From Pelomonas sp. Root405 (GTDB taxonomy: Bacteria; Pseudomonadota; Gammaproteobacteria; Burkholderiales; Burkholderiaceae_C): DNA of 64,000 nt. The stretch is taken from NCBI RefSeq assembly GCF_001425165.1, contig NZ_LMDU01000016.1, forward strand, positions 1 through 64,000, given 5' to 3'. Positions 55,067 to 64,000 of this stretch are shown here, piece after piece. A program made the position numbers and the translations under genes. Position 1 is the first letter of the stretch, and each line of letters starts with the position of its first letter. Below the pieces are notes generated by a model that was not told where the DNA came from, did not search any database, and saw nothing but the letters and a program-made list of their open reading frames with translations.

Positions 55067-57265
55067 CTACGCCACCGCCGGCAACCCCGCTAACAACTTA
55101 TCCAACGTGACCGGATAGTCCCTCACCCTCACCCCCGTCGCGTTGTAGACCGCATTGGCCACCGCCGCCGCCACCCCGCAGATCCCCAGCTCGCCAACCC
55201 CCTTCGCCTTCATCGGCGACGACATGGGATCGACCTCGTCCAGGAACACCACCTCCTGATGCGGAATGTCCGCATGCACCGGCACCTCGTAGCCGGCCAG
55301 GTCGTGGTTGACGAAAAAGCCGCGGCGGTGGTCGACCTGCAGCTCTTCCATCAGCGCCGCGCCCACGCCCATCGTCATCGCGCCGATGACCTGGCTGCGC
55401 GCGGATGTCGGGTTGATGATGCGGCCGGCCGCGCAGACGGCCAGCATGCGGCGCACGCGGATCTCGCCCGTCACGACATGCACGGCCACCTCGACGAAAT
55501 GCCCGCCGAAGGTCGACTGCTGGTAGCGCTTGTCGAGGTCACCAAACTCGATACCGTCTTCGGCGACCAGACCGGCGAAGGTCTTCAACGCCACCGTCTT
55601 GCCGCCACCGCGCACCTCGCCGTCGACGAATGTGGCGTCCTCGCCCAGCCCGGCCTGCTGGGCGACCATGCCGCGCAGCTTCATGCAGGCGGCATAGACG
55701 CCAGCGCAAGAGCTGTTGCCGCCCCACTGCCCGCCCGAGCCGCAAGACACCGGGAACTCGGAGTCGCCCAGGCGCACCACCACCTTGTCCAGGGGCACGC
55801 CCATCACCTCGGCCGCGGTCTGCGCGATGACGGTGTAGCTGCCGGTGCCGATGTCGGTCATGTCGGTCTCCACAGTCACGCGGCCCTGCGCGTCCAGCCG
55901 CACGCGGGCCTTGGACTTCATGACGATGTTGTTGCGGAAGGCCGCCGCCACGCCCTGCCCCACCAGCCAGCGGCCCTCGCGCACTTGCGCGGGCTTCGGG
56001 TTGCGCTTGCTCCAACCGAAGCGCTCGGCGCCGAGCCTGAAGCACTCGGTCAGGCGGCGCTGCGAGAACGGGCGCTCGGGCTTCTCGGGGTCGACCTGGG
56101 TGTCGTTGCGCACGCGGAACTCGATGGGGTCCAGGCCCAATTTCTCGGCCATCTCGTCCATGGCGATCTCCAGCGCCATCATGCCGGGCGCCTCGCCGGG
56201 CGCGCGCATCGCATTGCCCTCGGGCAGGTCCAGCACGGCCAGGTGCAGGGCCGTGTAGCGGTGGGCGCCGGCATAGAGCAGGCGCGTCTGCGCCGTGGCC
56301 GTTTCCGGCCCGCCGCCGGGCTGGTCGCCCGACCAGCTCTCGTGGCCGATTGCCGAGATGCGGCCGTCCTTGCCCGCGCCGATGCGGATGCGCTGGATGG
56401 TGGCCGGCCGGTGGGTGGTGTTGTTGGCCATCAGCGGCCGCTGCAAGGCAATCTTCACCGGGCGCCCCGCCGCGCGCGCGCCCAGCGCGGCCAGCAGCAC
56501 GTCGGCACGCAGGAAAAGCTTGCCGCCGAAGCCGCCGCCGATGAAGGGCGACTTCACATGGACGTTCTGCTTCGGGATGCCCAGCGTTCTGGCCAGGTCA
56601 CCCACCGCCCAATCGATCATCTGGTTGGACGTCCACACCGTCAGCTTCTGGCCCTGCCACTGCGCGATGGTCGCGTGCGGCTCCATCATGGCGTGGCTCT
56701 GGTCGGGGGTCTTGTAGGTCGCGTCGAGCTGCACCGGCGCCCTGGCAAAGCCGGCCTCGAAGTCGCCGACACGCGTCTGCGCTGGATTGCCCTGGCCGTC
56801 GTCCTTGGGAATGGGCGCATGCGGCTTCTCTGCGCCGAGGTCGAATCGGCCTTTCGCTTCCTCGTAGCGGATGCTGACCAAGGCCGCCGCGGCGCGGGCC
56901 TGCTCCAGCGTCTCGGCGACAACCACGGCCAGCGCCTGGTGGTAATGGTCGACCTCGGGGCCACCAAGCAGCTTGGCGGTGTTCATCTTGCCCTTGGCCA
57001 GCTTGCCGGCGTTCTGCGCCGTGACGATGGCCAGCACCCCCGGCGCCGCGCGCGCGGCGCGCAGGTCCATCGCGGCGACGCGGCCCTTGCCGATGCCGGC
57101 ACCGATGACATAGCCGACGGCCGGCGCGGGCTTCACGTCGTGATGCTCGTAGGCATAGGGCGCCGTGCCCGTCGTCTTCAGCGGGCCGTCGATGCGCGGC
57201 GTGGCGCGGCCGACGACCTTGCCCTGGTCGATGGGGTTGGTGGTTGCGGGTTGGTCGAAGCGCAT
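55067..57265 (-). CDS. paoC: Xanthine-dehydrogenase-family molybdenum subunit (PaoC-like)
   Basis: 732 residues. The large subunit with the molybdopterin cytosine dinucleotide-binding domains: SPFIGGGFGGKLFLRADV, RAPGEAPG, GSGGQWGGNSS and the catalytic GVGELGICG near the end, with the active-site Glu. Matches the periplasmic aldehyde oxidoreductase PaoC/YagR type. Order paoA-paoB-paoC with ATGA and short gaps. Substrate: aromatic or aliphatic aldehydes by family analogy. No Moco-maturation gene (paoD/XdhC) is in the window. Confidence 0.9.
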   Translation of the reverse strand: MRFDQPATTNPIDQGKVVGRATPRIDGPLKTTGTAPYAYEHHDVKPAPAVGYVIGAGIGKGRVAAMDLRAARAAPGVLAIVTAQNAGKLAKGKMNTAKLLGGPEVDHYHQALAVVVAETLEQARAAAALVSIRYEEAKGRFDLGAEKPHAPIPKDDGQGNPAQTRVGDFEAGFARAPVQLDATYKTPDQSHAMMEPHATIAQWQGQKLTVWTSNQMIDWAVGDLARTLGIPKQNVHVKSPFIGGGFGGKLFLRADVLLAALGARAAGRPVKIALQRPLMANNTTHRPATIQRIRIGAGKDGRISAIGHESWSGDQPGGGPETATAQTRLLYAGAHRYTALHLAVLDLPEGNAMRAPGEAPGMMALEIAMDEMAEKLGLDPIEFRVRNDTQVDPEKPERPFSQRRLTECFRLGAERFGWSKRNPKPAQVREGRWLVGQGVAAAFRNNIVMKSKARVRLDAQGRVTVETDMTDIGTGSYTVIAQTAAEVMGVPLDKVVVRLGDSEFPVSCGSGGQWGGNSSCAGVYAACMKLRGMVAQQAGLGEDATFVDGEVRGGGKTVALKTFAGLVAEDGIEFGDLDKRYQQSTFGGHFVEVAVHVVTGEIRVRRMLAVCAAGRIINPTSARSQVIGAMTMGVGAALMEELQVDHRRGFFVNHDLAGYEVPVHADIPHQEVVFLDEVDPMSSPMKAKGVGELGICGVAAAVANAVYNATGVRVRDYPVTLDKLLAGLPAVA

Positions 57266-57267
57266 GG

Positions 57268-58218
57268 TCAGGCCTTGGCGGGTTGCAGGGCGTCGGCGAG
57301 CAGGCGCTCGGCCAGCTGGAGCTTGAAGGCGTTGTCGGGCTGCGGCGCCGCGCCGGCAAAGGCCTGACCGATGTACGCCTTGGCGTTGCGCGCGAGCTGG
57401 GGCTCGGCCGCCTCCACGCGCCAGGGCTTGTGGGCCACGCCGCCAAAGGCCACGCGGGCGCTGCCGTCACGTTGCACGATGGCGGCCAGCGACACGAGGG
57501 CGAAGGCATAGGACGCCCGGTCACGCACCTTGCGGTAGAGCTGGGTGCCGCCCGCGGGCGGCGGCAGCACGACCGACGTGATCAGCTCGCCATGGGCCAG
57601 CGTGTGGTCAATGTGGGGCGTGTCGCCAGGCAGTCGGTGGAAGTCGGCAATCGGGATGCGCCGCGCCTGGCCATCGGGCCGCGCGGTCTCGACCTCGGCG
57701 TCCAGCACGCGCATGGCGACGGCCATGTCGCTGGGGTGGGTGGCGATGCAGGCCTTGCTGCCGCCGATGACGGCCAGCGCGCGCGTGACACCGCCGATGG
57801 CGCTGCAGCCGCTGCCGGGCTGGCGCTTGTTGCAGGGCTGGGCGGTGTCGTAGAAATAGGGGCACCGCGTGCGCTGGAGCAGGTTGCCCGCCGTCGTGGC
57901 GCGGTTGCGCAGCTGGCCCGAAGCGCCGGACAGCAGCGCGCGCGACAGCACCGGATAGTCCATGCGCACACGGGCATCAGCCGCCAGGTCGCTGTTGCGC
58001 ACCAGCGCGCCGATGCGCAGGCCGCCGCCATCGACCGGCTCGATGCGGTCCAGCCCCAGCGCATTGACGTCGACGACATGGCCGGGCGTCTCGATCTGCA
58101 GCTTCATCAGGTCCAGCAGATTGGTGCCACCGGCGATGAAGCGGGCATCGGGCCGGCGCGCGACGGCCGCGGCGGCCTCGGCCGGCGTGCGGGCGCGCTC
58201 GAAGCTGAAGGCTTTCAT
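57268..58218 (-). CDS. paoB: PaoB-like FAD subunit
   Basis: 316 residues. FAD-binding domain of molybdopterin dehydrogenases ([32 protein letters not shown]). The Cys-rich loop [22 protein letters not shown] is the extra [4Fe-4S] cluster site that separates PaoB from ordinary xanthine-dehydrogenase subunits. Start ATG 58218 overlaps paoA by ATGA (58215-58218); paoC follows two bases after the stop. Confidence 0.92.
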   Translation of the reverse strand: MKAFSFERARTPAEAAAAVARRPDARFIAGGTNLLDLMKLQIETPGHVVDVNALGLDRIEPVDGGGLRIGALVRNSDLAADARVRMDYPVLSRALLSGASGQLRNRATTAGNLLQRTRCPYFYDTAQPCNKRQPGSGCSAIGGVTRALAVIGGSKACIATHPSDMAVAMRVLDAEVETARPDGQARRIPIADFHRLPGDTPHIDHTLAHGELITSVVLPPPAGGTQLYRKVRDRASYAFALVSLAAIVQRDGSARVAFGGVAHKPWRVEAAEPQLARNAKAYIGQAFAGAAPQPDNAFKLQLAERLLADALQPAKA

Positions 58219-58853
58219 GCCGCACCTCCGACGACCTGTGTGATGGCCTCCGCGATGTTGGAATAGGCGCCACAGCGGCAGAGGTTGCCGCTCATGCGCT
58301 CGCGCAGCTCGTCGGGGCTCAGCAGCGGCCTGGCATTCAGGTCGGCCGTCACATGGCTGGGCGCGCCGCGCTTGAGCTCGTCGAGCATGCCCACCGCAGA
58401 ACAGATCTGCCCCGGCGTGCAGTAACCGCACTGGTAGCCGTCATGCGCGACGAACGCCGCCTGCAGCGGATGCATCTTGGCGGGCGTGCCCAGGCCTTCG
58501 ATGGTGGTGGTCTTGCCGCCTGGCGCCATCACCGCCAGCATCAGGCAGCTGTTGATGCGCCGCCCGTCCATCAGCACCGTGCAGGCGCCGCACTGGCCGT
58601 GGTCGCAGCCCTTCTTGGTGCCGGTCAGCTGCAGCTGCTCGCGCAGCATGTCGAGCAGTGTCGTGCGGGTATCGACATCCAGGCTGTGCGCCTTGCCGTT
58701 GATTTCCAACGTCACGCGGCTCATCGTGGGCGGCAAGGTGGTGCTCGACACAGCGGTCTCCGGCGGGGCCGCATCTGCAGCCGTGAGGGTGGCGGTGCCG
58801 GCGCTGGCGATCAGCACGTCCCGGCGTGAAAGGCATCCTGGCAAATCATCCAT
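58215..58853 (-). CDS. paoA: PaoA-like 2Fe-2S subunit with Tat signal
   Basis: 212 residues. Twin-arginine signal [12 protein letters not shown] at 8-19 directs the folded complex to the periplasm. The two [2Fe-2S] motifs are [21 protein letters not shown] (split by short spacers) and CGYCTPGQ...CRCGAY. The Tat signal is the only export signal in the operon, so PaoB and PaoC would hitch-hike, as in E. coli PaoABC. First gene of the operon. Confidence 0.92.
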   Translation of the reverse strand: MDDLPGCLSRRDVLIASAGTATLTAADAAPPETAVSSTTLPPTMSRVTLEINGKAHSLDVDTRTTLLDMLREQLQLTGTKKGCDHGQCGACTVLMDGRRINSCLMLAVMAPGGKTTTIEGLGTPAKMHPLQAAFVAHDGYQCGYCTPGQICSAVGMLDELKRGAPSHVTADLNARPLLSPDELRERMSGNLCRCGAYSNIAEAITQVVGGAA

Positions 58854-58933
58854 CGCTGACCCCGCGGTTCACAAGCGGGCCAGCCTAGGGCGCAACGGAT
58901 AGGCTGCGGTGTCGGACAACAGCCCGACGACCG

Positions 58934-60709
58934 CTATTCCCCTAACACGACGCCTTCACGGCGCGGGTCCGCGCCGCCGACCCAGCCCGTCTTGCCGCGC
59001 ATCAGCACCTGCAGGCCGCTGGTCAGGTCGGTCTCGTTGACGGTGTGGCCGCGGCCGCGCAAGTCGGCCAGCTGCTCGGCCGTCAATGCCCCGCGCTCGA
59101 CGATCAGCGCGCTGCCGTTGAAATGGCCGAAGTTGGGCAGGTCCACCGCCTGCTGCACCGGCAGGCCCCAGGCCAGCGCGCCGGTGATGACCTTGGCGAC
59201 GTAGTGAATGATGACCGGCCCGCCCGGCGAGCCCGCCACCATGAGCAGCTTGCCGTCACGGTCGAACACCAGCGTCGGCGCCATGCTGGAGCGCGGGCGC
59301 TTGCCGGCCTCCACGCGGTTGGCAACCGGCTTGCCGTCGGCGCCCACGGGGTTGAGCGAAAAGTCCGTCAGCTGGTTGTTCAGCATGAAGCCGCCGGCCA
59401 GGCCGGTACCGCCGTCGCTCATGACGCGGTTGCCGAAGGCGGATTCGATGCTGCTCGTCATCGCCACCGCATGGCCGTCGGCGTCGACGACGCTGATCTG
59501 GCTGGTGCCCGCTTCAAGCTGCTCGGCCTGTGGCGCCCACGCCAGCTTGACGGCCGCCGGCTGGCCTGCCGCGGCGGGCGCCATCGCTCGCTCGCCGATC
59601 AGCCCGCCACGGTCTTTCAGATAGGTGGGCGACAGCAGGTTCTGCCAGTCGCCGCCGGGCGCGGTGACGAAGGCCGGGTCGCCGATGTACTGGGCGCGGT
59701 CGGCAAAAGCCAGCTTGGCGGACTCGGCATAGGCATGCATCCAGTCAGCCGTCAGCGCCTTGGCCGAAGCCGCGGCCGGCTGCGTATCCAGCAGCCCGAG
59801 GATCTGCATCAGCGTCAGGTGGCCCGACGTCGGCGGGCCGAAGCCGCAGATGCGATAACTGCGCCATTCATTGCACAGCGGCGGGCGGCTCAGGGCCTTG
59901 TAGCCGGCCAGGTCAGCGGCAGCCAGCAGGCCCGGGCGGGCATGGCCCTTGATGCGGCGCACGATGTCGGCGGCGACGGGACCCTCATAAAACCCCTTGG
60001 CGCCCTGCCTGGCCACGGCGCGCAGCACGGCCGCATAGGCCGGGTTCTTCAGCACGGTGCCGACCGGCTTGGGCGCGCCAGCAGCGTCGAAGAAATACGG
60101 CCCGGCCTGCGGGTCGGTGCGCAAGGCGGTCTCGCTTGACGCCAGCTCGAACAGGCGCGGGCTGATGGCAAAGCCCTGCTCCGCCAGGCGGATGGCCGGC
60201 TCGAACAGGCGTGCCCACGGCAGCTTGCCGTGCTGGCGGTGCCCCTCGGCCAGCATGGCCAGCACACCGGGCGCGCCGGTGGACAGGCCGCTGAGCACCG
60301 CGTCGCGCATGGCCATGGGCTTGCCGTCGGCCTTGAGAAACATCTCGGGCGTGGCCGCGCCGGACGCGGTCTCGCGGCCGTCCAGCGTCTGTACCTGCTT
60401 GCCGTCCCAATGCAGCAGGAAGGCACCGCCAGCAATACCGCTGGACTGCGGTTCCACCAGGCCCAGCACGGCCTGCACGGCCACCGTGGCATCGATGGCC
60501 GAGCCGCCGGCGCGCAGGATCTCCAGGCCGGCCTGGGCCGCCAGCGGGTTGGCCGCCGTCACGGCAAAGCGCTGCGCCGGCTGGGTCAGGCCGACCGGCT
60601 TGGCCGTGCGGGTGGTGGCGGCTTCGGGTTGCTCAACGGGCTGAGCCAGCGCACCGGCCGAGGCCAGCAGCAGGGCGATCAAGAGGGGCGTCAATTGCAT
60701 GCGCGCCAT
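58934..60709 (-). CDS. ggt: Gamma-glutamyltransferase
   Basis: 591 residues from ATG 60709. Signal peptide MARMQLTPLLIALLLASAGALA. The autocatalytic cleavage site and nucleophile is Thr402 in AGTSQISVVDADG; SSIESAFGNRVM and GSPGGPVIIHYV are conserved substrate-site loops. It hydrolyses or transfers the gamma-glutamyl group of glutathione in the periplasm. A second ATG at 60700 could also start. Adjacent to, but not clearly co-transcribed with, the DUF1501 gene. Confidence 0.94.
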   Translation of the reverse strand: MARMQLTPLLIALLLASAGALAQPVEQPEAATTRTAKPVGLTQPAQRFAVTAANPLAAQAGLEILRAGGSAIDATVAVQAVLGLVEPQSSGIAGGAFLLHWDGKQVQTLDGRETASGAATPEMFLKADGKPMAMRDAVLSGLSTGAPGVLAMLAEGHRQHGKLPWARLFEPAIRLAEQGFAISPRLFELASSETALRTDPQAGPYFFDAAGAPKPVGTVLKNPAYAAVLRAVARQGAKGFYEGPVAADIVRRIKGHARPGLLAAADLAGYKALSRPPLCNEWRSYRICGFGPPTSGHLTLMQILGLLDTQPAAASAKALTADWMHAYAESAKLAFADRAQYIGDPAFVTAPGGDWQNLLSPTYLKDRGGLIGERAMAPAAAGQPAAVKLAWAPQAEQLEAGTSQISVVDADGHAVAMTSSIESAFGNRVMSDGGTGLAGGFMLNNQLTDFSLNPVGADGKPVANRVEAGKRPRSSMAPTLVFDRDGKLLMVAGSPGGPVIIHYVAKVITGALAWGLPVQQAVDLPNFGHFNGSALIVERGALTAEQLADLRGRGHTVNETDLTSGLQVLMRGKTGWVGGADPRREGVVLGE

Positions 60710-60731
60710 CTTAGGCAGCGCCGCATCGACC

Positions 60732-62105
60732 TCAGAAATAACCCAGGTCGCGCTGCGTGTAGTTGCCGATCTGCGGCAGTACCAGCGGCAGGTCGGTGGC
60801 GGAGACGCCCATCCAGCTGGCAAGCGTGGCGGCAAGCTGGTCCACCGACGTGGTCGGCAGCAGCCGACCCTGGCCGACGTCGTCGGGCCCGTTGACGCTG
60901 ACCGACGGCAGCGTGCCGTAGAAGCGCCCACCCTTGACGGCGCCGCCCATGACGAAGTGATGGCTGCCCCAGCCATGGTCGCTGCCGTCGCCGTTGCTGG
61001 TCAGCGTGCGGCCGAAGTCGCTGGCGGTGAAGGTGGTGACCTGGTCGGCCACGCCCAGCTCCACCGTGGCGGCGTAGAAACTGGCCATCGCGTCATTGAC
61101 CTGCGTCATCAGCAGCGGGTGCTGGGTGGCCAGCTGGTCGTGCAGGTCGAAGCCGCCGATGGAGACGAAGTAGACCTGCCGCGCGGCGCCCAGGCTCTGG
61201 CGCGCGGCGATCAGCTTGGCGACCATGGCGAGCTGGCTGGACAGGCTGGTGGTTTCGAACACCGTGCCGAACGCCGGCACGCCGGCGAGTGCGGCGCCCA
61301 GCGTCGTCTGCGCGTCGACCGAGCGCTTGACGACGCGGTTCAGCTCGGCCTCCATCCAGTGCGTGCGCTCGGCCGTGATCAGCGACCGCAGCGCCGCCGA
61401 ACACGCCTGGGAGCCGTACAGCGACTTGGTGATGCCGTTGATGGGCACCGCACCGTTGGTCGACACCTGGTACTGCACCGCCTGCTTGCCGGCCATGTAG
61501 ACGGCGTTGCCCGACACGTTGATGCAGGTGAAGGTGGACGTGCCGTTGCCGCCCATGAACAGGTCACCCAGCCGCCCGCCCCAGCCCGAGGTGGCGCCCT
61601 CGGGCGAACTGGCCTGCCAGACGGACTGCTGGTCGTTGTGCGAGAACAGCTTGGGCGGCAGCGGCACGCTCCTGGCCTTGTACTGGGCCAGCGTGGTGGG
61701 CTGCACCAGCGTGCCGACGTTGAGCTGCACGGCCAGCTTGGCCGAATCCCACAGGCCCTTGAGCTTGCCGAGCTGCGGCGCCAGTGCCATCTGCCGGCCG
61801 CCGACGACCTCGGACAGCGCGGTGGCGGCCAGCGTGTCGCGCGGGAGGGTCAGCGCCTGGCGGATGCCGGCATAGGCGGCGTGGCTGGCGGCATCGAAAG
61901 GCACCAGCGTGTTGCCGTAGTCGTTGCCGCCATACAGGAAGACGCAGACCAGCGCCTTGTAGTCGCCCGGTGTCGTGGCGGCGGCGGCCTCGCCGATGCC
62001 GGCCAGCGACAGCGCCCAGGGCGCCGCGGTGCCGGCAATGCCGAAGGCGGAGGCGCGGCGCAGGAACTCGCGGCGCTGCAGCTGGGGGAGTCGGTTGAGC
62101 TTCAT
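60732..62105 (-). CDS. DUF1501-family Tat-exported protein
   Basis: 457 residues. Tat-type signal: LQRREFLRRASAFGIAGTAA. The body has the DUF1501 features FLYGGNDYGNTLVPFD and TFTASDFGRTLTSNGDGSDHGWGSHHF (metal-dependent sulfatase/alkaline-phosphatase-like fold). DUF1501 proteins are almost always paired with DUF1800; function is unknown. Overlaps the DUF1800 gene by ATGA. Confidence 0.92.
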   Translation of the reverse strand: MKLNRLPQLQRREFLRRASAFGIAGTAAPWALSLAGIGEAAAATTPGDYKALVCVFLYGGNDYGNTLVPFDAASHAAYAGIRQALTLPRDTLAATALSEVVGGRQMALAPQLGKLKGLWDSAKLAVQLNVGTLVQPTTLAQYKARSVPLPPKLFSHNDQQSVWQASSPEGATSGWGGRLGDLFMGGNGTSTFTCINVSGNAVYMAGKQAVQYQVSTNGAVPINGITKSLYGSQACSAALRSLITAERTHWMEAELNRVVKRSVDAQTTLGAALAGVPAFGTVFETTSLSSQLAMVAKLIAARQSLGAARQVYFVSIGGFDLHDQLATQHPLLMTQVNDAMASFYAATVELGVADQVTTFTASDFGRTLTSNGDGSDHGWGSHHFVMGGAVKGGRFYGTLPSVSVNGPDDVGQGRLLPTTSVDQLAATLASWMGVSATDLPLVLPQIGNYTQRDLGYF

Positions 62106-63799
62106 TTCTGCACCAGGTATTCGGGGCAGGCCATCAGCATCAGGATGCTTGCTTGCACGCGGTTGAGCTTGCCGGCGTCGGTGCCGGCGTTGATGGTGGC
62201 GACGGCCGTCGCGATGATCGACTCGGTCGCCGTCGAGATGCCACCGCCGCCCAGGCGCAGCGCCAAGGTGGCGACCAGCGCCGACGCGTCGCTGGCCAGG
62301 GCCAGCTCGGCCACATAGCTGGCCTTGACCTCGCCGATGCTGCTGGCAATGGCCGTCTGCAGGAAATTGAGATAACCCGCGACCGTGCTCTCGTTGCAGA
62401 GTTGGAACTCCGGCGCCGTGACGCCGTTGCTGCCCAGCGTGGAACCCGGCGGCACATAGCCGGGGCGGAAGAAATTGAACACCGACGGGCTGCGCAGCGG
62501 GCTCTGGCCCAGACGCGTGGCGGGGTTGGTGGTGTCACCGATATTCCACAGGCCGGTCGGCGACGCGGCGCCAAAACTGCGTGCCCATTGCAGCAGTCGC
62601 TGCACCGGCTCGCGCAGCTTGCCGGCAGACGGCGCCGTGGCGGCGCTGCGCGCCTCGCTGTCCAGCAGCACGGCGCGGACGACGGCCTTGAGGTCGCCGC
62701 GCACGCCCGCGCCGTTGTTGGCCCAGACGGCAGCCACGCGCCCCACATAAGCTGGGCTGGGATGCGAGGCCACCAGCCGCTGGATCAGCTGGCGCCCGAG
62801 GAAGGGGCCGACGTTGGGATGGCTGGCCAGTGTGTCCATCGCCATCTTCATCGCCGCGGCGCCATCGGCGGTGGCCGGGATGTCGGCGTCCAACACCTTC
62901 TTGGCCCCGGTGGCGAAGCGGGCCGGGTTGTTGACCATGGCCTTCTTCACATAGGCCGGGTCGGTACTGCTCACGCCGTCGTAGTCCCAGCCGGTGAAAA
63001 CGCGCGCCAGCTCGGTGATCTGTGCCTGCGTGTAGGTCTCCAGCGCCTTGCCGTCGGCACCCAGCTTCGGGCTGCCATCGGCATTGAGTTGCACCAGGCC
63101 GATGCTGAACAGCTGCATCACCTCGCGCGCATAGTTCTCGTCGGGCACACGGCCAGTGCGGGTGTCTTCCTTCTGATTGCCGCGCATGGCGAGATAAACG
63201 CCCATGCCGGGCGACAGCGTGACGGCCTGCAGCAGCTCGCGGTAGTTGCCGAAGGCGTGCTGCTCCAACAGGTCGACATAGGCAGCGCCCATCAGGCCAC
63301 GCCACTGCACCGGCAGGCCGGTCATGGAGACGACGAAGATTTCCGACAGGGCGAGCACGACGCGCTGACGCAGCGTGTCGGGGGCGGACATCAGCTTGCG
63401 CCACAGCGTGTTGTCCAGGCCCGCGAAGCTGTTGCGGTTGGCCTCGACCGCATAGCCGCGCTCCACCATCCAGTCGAAATGACCCGCGGTGATGGGCAGC
63501 GCGAATTGCGCATCCAGCCAGGCGGCGTAACCGCTCACCTTGACGGTGGTGATGTCGGCCGCCGTTGCAGCAAAGCCGGCCTGCGCCAGGAAGCGCGCCG
63601 CCTCGGCATCCGTCGGCGGCGCGGGCGGCGGCGGTGGGGGTGGCGAGGCAGCCGGGCCTGAGCCCGGTGCGGGGTCGCCGCTACCGCCACCTCCGCCACC
63701 GCAGGCGCTCAGCAGCGCGGCGGTGGCAAGCGTGCCGGCCGGGGTCAGCGGCGACGGGGCGTCTTCAACGGCAGCGGGTGCGTCGAGCAGGTCAGGCAT
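62102..63799 (-). CDS. DUF1800-family exported protein
   Basis: 565 residues. N-terminal segment ends in ALLSAC, a lipobox-like site followed by a Gly/Pro-rich stretch (GGGGGGSGDPAP, poly-Pro), so it is probably a lipoprotein. The DUF1800 region includes DNTLWRKLMSAPDTLRQRV, ENYAREVMQLFSIGLVQLN and LRSPSVFNFFRPGYVPPG. It is the usual partner of DUF1501; the pair is likely secreted and surface-exposed. ATG 63799 is the best start; the signal region before the lipobox is unusually acidic (MPDLLDAPAAVEDAP), so the signal may be atypical. Confidence 0.9.
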   Translation of the reverse strand: MPDLLDAPAAVEDAPSPLTPAGTLATAALLSACGGGGGGSGDPAPGSGPAASPPPPPPPAPPTDAEAARFLAQAGFAATAADITTVKVSGYAAWLDAQFALPITAGHFDWMVERGYAVEANRNSFAGLDNTLWRKLMSAPDTLRQRVVLALSEIFVVSMTGLPVQWRGLMGAAYVDLLEQHAFGNYRELLQAVTLSPGMGVYLAMRGNQKEDTRTGRVPDENYAREVMQLFSIGLVQLNADGSPKLGADGKALETYTQAQITELARVFTGWDYDGVSSTDPAYVKKAMVNNPARFATGAKKVLDADIPATADGAAAMKMAMDTLASHPNVGPFLGRQLIQRLVASHPSPAYVGRVAAVWANNGAGVRGDLKAVVRAVLLDSEARSAATAPSAGKLREPVQRLLQWARSFGAASPTGLWNIGDTTNPATRLGQSPLRSPSVFNFFRPGYVPPGSTLGSNGVTAPEFQLCNESTVAGYLNFLQTAIASSIGEVKASYVAELALASDASALVATLALRLGGGGISTATESIIATAVATINAGTDAGKLNRVQASILMLMACPEYLVQK

Positions 63800-63916
63800 G
63801 GGGCGTCCGAAAGGTGGCGAGCCGGATGATCCCCAAGCCCGCGGCCCTCGACACGCCCGCCGCGGCAAGGCCGTGACAAACGCCTTGCCGCTTACCGGCA
63901 GAAACGAATCACGAAG

Positions 63917-64000
63917 TTACAAAAGCGGCACGCCGGTCTTGCCTTGCGCGAATTCGCGCGTGACGCCCTCGGCCAGTTCCACGAGCCTGATGCCTTCGGG
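63917..64000 (-). CDS. 3' end of a probable CoA-transferase beta subunit gene (partial)
   Basis: The last 27 codons on the minus strand read PEGIRLVELAEGVTREFAQG then KTGVPLL and stop (TAA at 63917-63919). This resembles the C-terminus of 3-oxoacid CoA-transferase subunit B (ScoB/AtoA), where a LxELAPGVT..EI..KT pattern is common. The rest lies outside the window. Codon use fits a coding region. Between it and the DUF1800 start, 117 bp contain no gene. Confidence 0.6.
   Translation of the reverse strand, partial: PEGIRLVELAEGVTREFAQGKTGVPLL

Overview
This window is GC-rich chromosomal DNA, mostly about 65-72% by eye. It suggests a betaproteobacterium of the order Burkholderiales, in the Roseateles/Rubrivivax/Leptothrix neighbourhood. 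That placement is an inference from composition and gene content (exosortase-A accessory genes, PEP-CTERM protein, Aat-Bpt pair, kdpFABC-kdpDE, PaoABC-type oxidase); no rRNA is present. I saw no tRNA, CRISPR, insertion sequence or integrase. Coding density is very high and many neighbours share ATGA, GTGA or TGATG overlaps.

Layout. 0.57-2.1 kb: a HEAT-repeat protein with a Cys/Gly/Asp-rich tail, followed by a predicted HExxH metalloprotein. 2.1-3.6 kb: an ECF41 sigma factor with its carboxymuconolactone-decarboxylase-like partner; both are preceded by the same promoter motif. 3.8-6.1 kb: a Crp/Fnr regulator, a PEP-CTERM surface protein and a small secreted protein. 6.2-9.0 kb: an ABC exporter pair and a DUF3820 protein. 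9.0-17.95 kb: a potassium-scavenging locus on the minus strand (small membrane ORF, kdpF, kdpA, kdpB, kdpC, a corA-like gene, kdpD, kdpE), with a likely regulatory leader at 17.95-18.05 kb. 18.2-20.7 kb: riboflavin synthase, an ArsC/Spx-like protein, and the two N-degron leucyl-transferases Aat and Bpt.

20.75-41.4 kb is a large polysaccharide/exosortase-A-associated region. A divergent promoter at about 23.65 kb drives a PLP decarboxylase and an acyl-CoA ligase to the left, and an acyl carrier protein, two alpha/beta hydrolases, a TPR protein and a glycosyltransferase to the right. A convergent three-gene operon follows (NAD-sugar epimerase, GMC oxidoreductase, GT4). Then comes a rightward operon from 31.0 kb: two glycosyltransferases, a flippase, a GH99/WbsX-like protein, a two-domain acyltransferase, an asparagine-synthetase-like amidotransferase lacking most of its glutaminase domain, a secreted esterase and a zinc alcohol dehydrogenase. 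The stretch at about 32.4-36.3 kb is clearly less GC-rich and looks imported. No exosortase gene is in the window, although one likely substrate is at 4.7-5.5 kb.

41.4-54.9 kb: MscS channel, HDAC-like hydrolase, a MoxR/DUF58/TgpA transglutaminase set split by an inverted cupin-GNAT-DUF6151 operon, MltB, a secreted cyanophycinase-like peptidase, ComEC, RidA and DsbB. 55.1-60.7 kb: a periplasmic-type aldehyde oxidase (PaoABC-like) and gamma-glutamyltransferase. 60.7-63.8 kb: a DUF1501-DUF1800 pair. The window ends inside the 3' end of a probable CoA-transferase beta subunit gene.

The most interesting items are the duplicated ECF41 promoter, the SD-masking hairpin and tandem repeat in front of kdp, the 150-bp foldback beside it, the domain-scale GC break inside the tandem acyltransferase, and the HEAT/HExxH pair.
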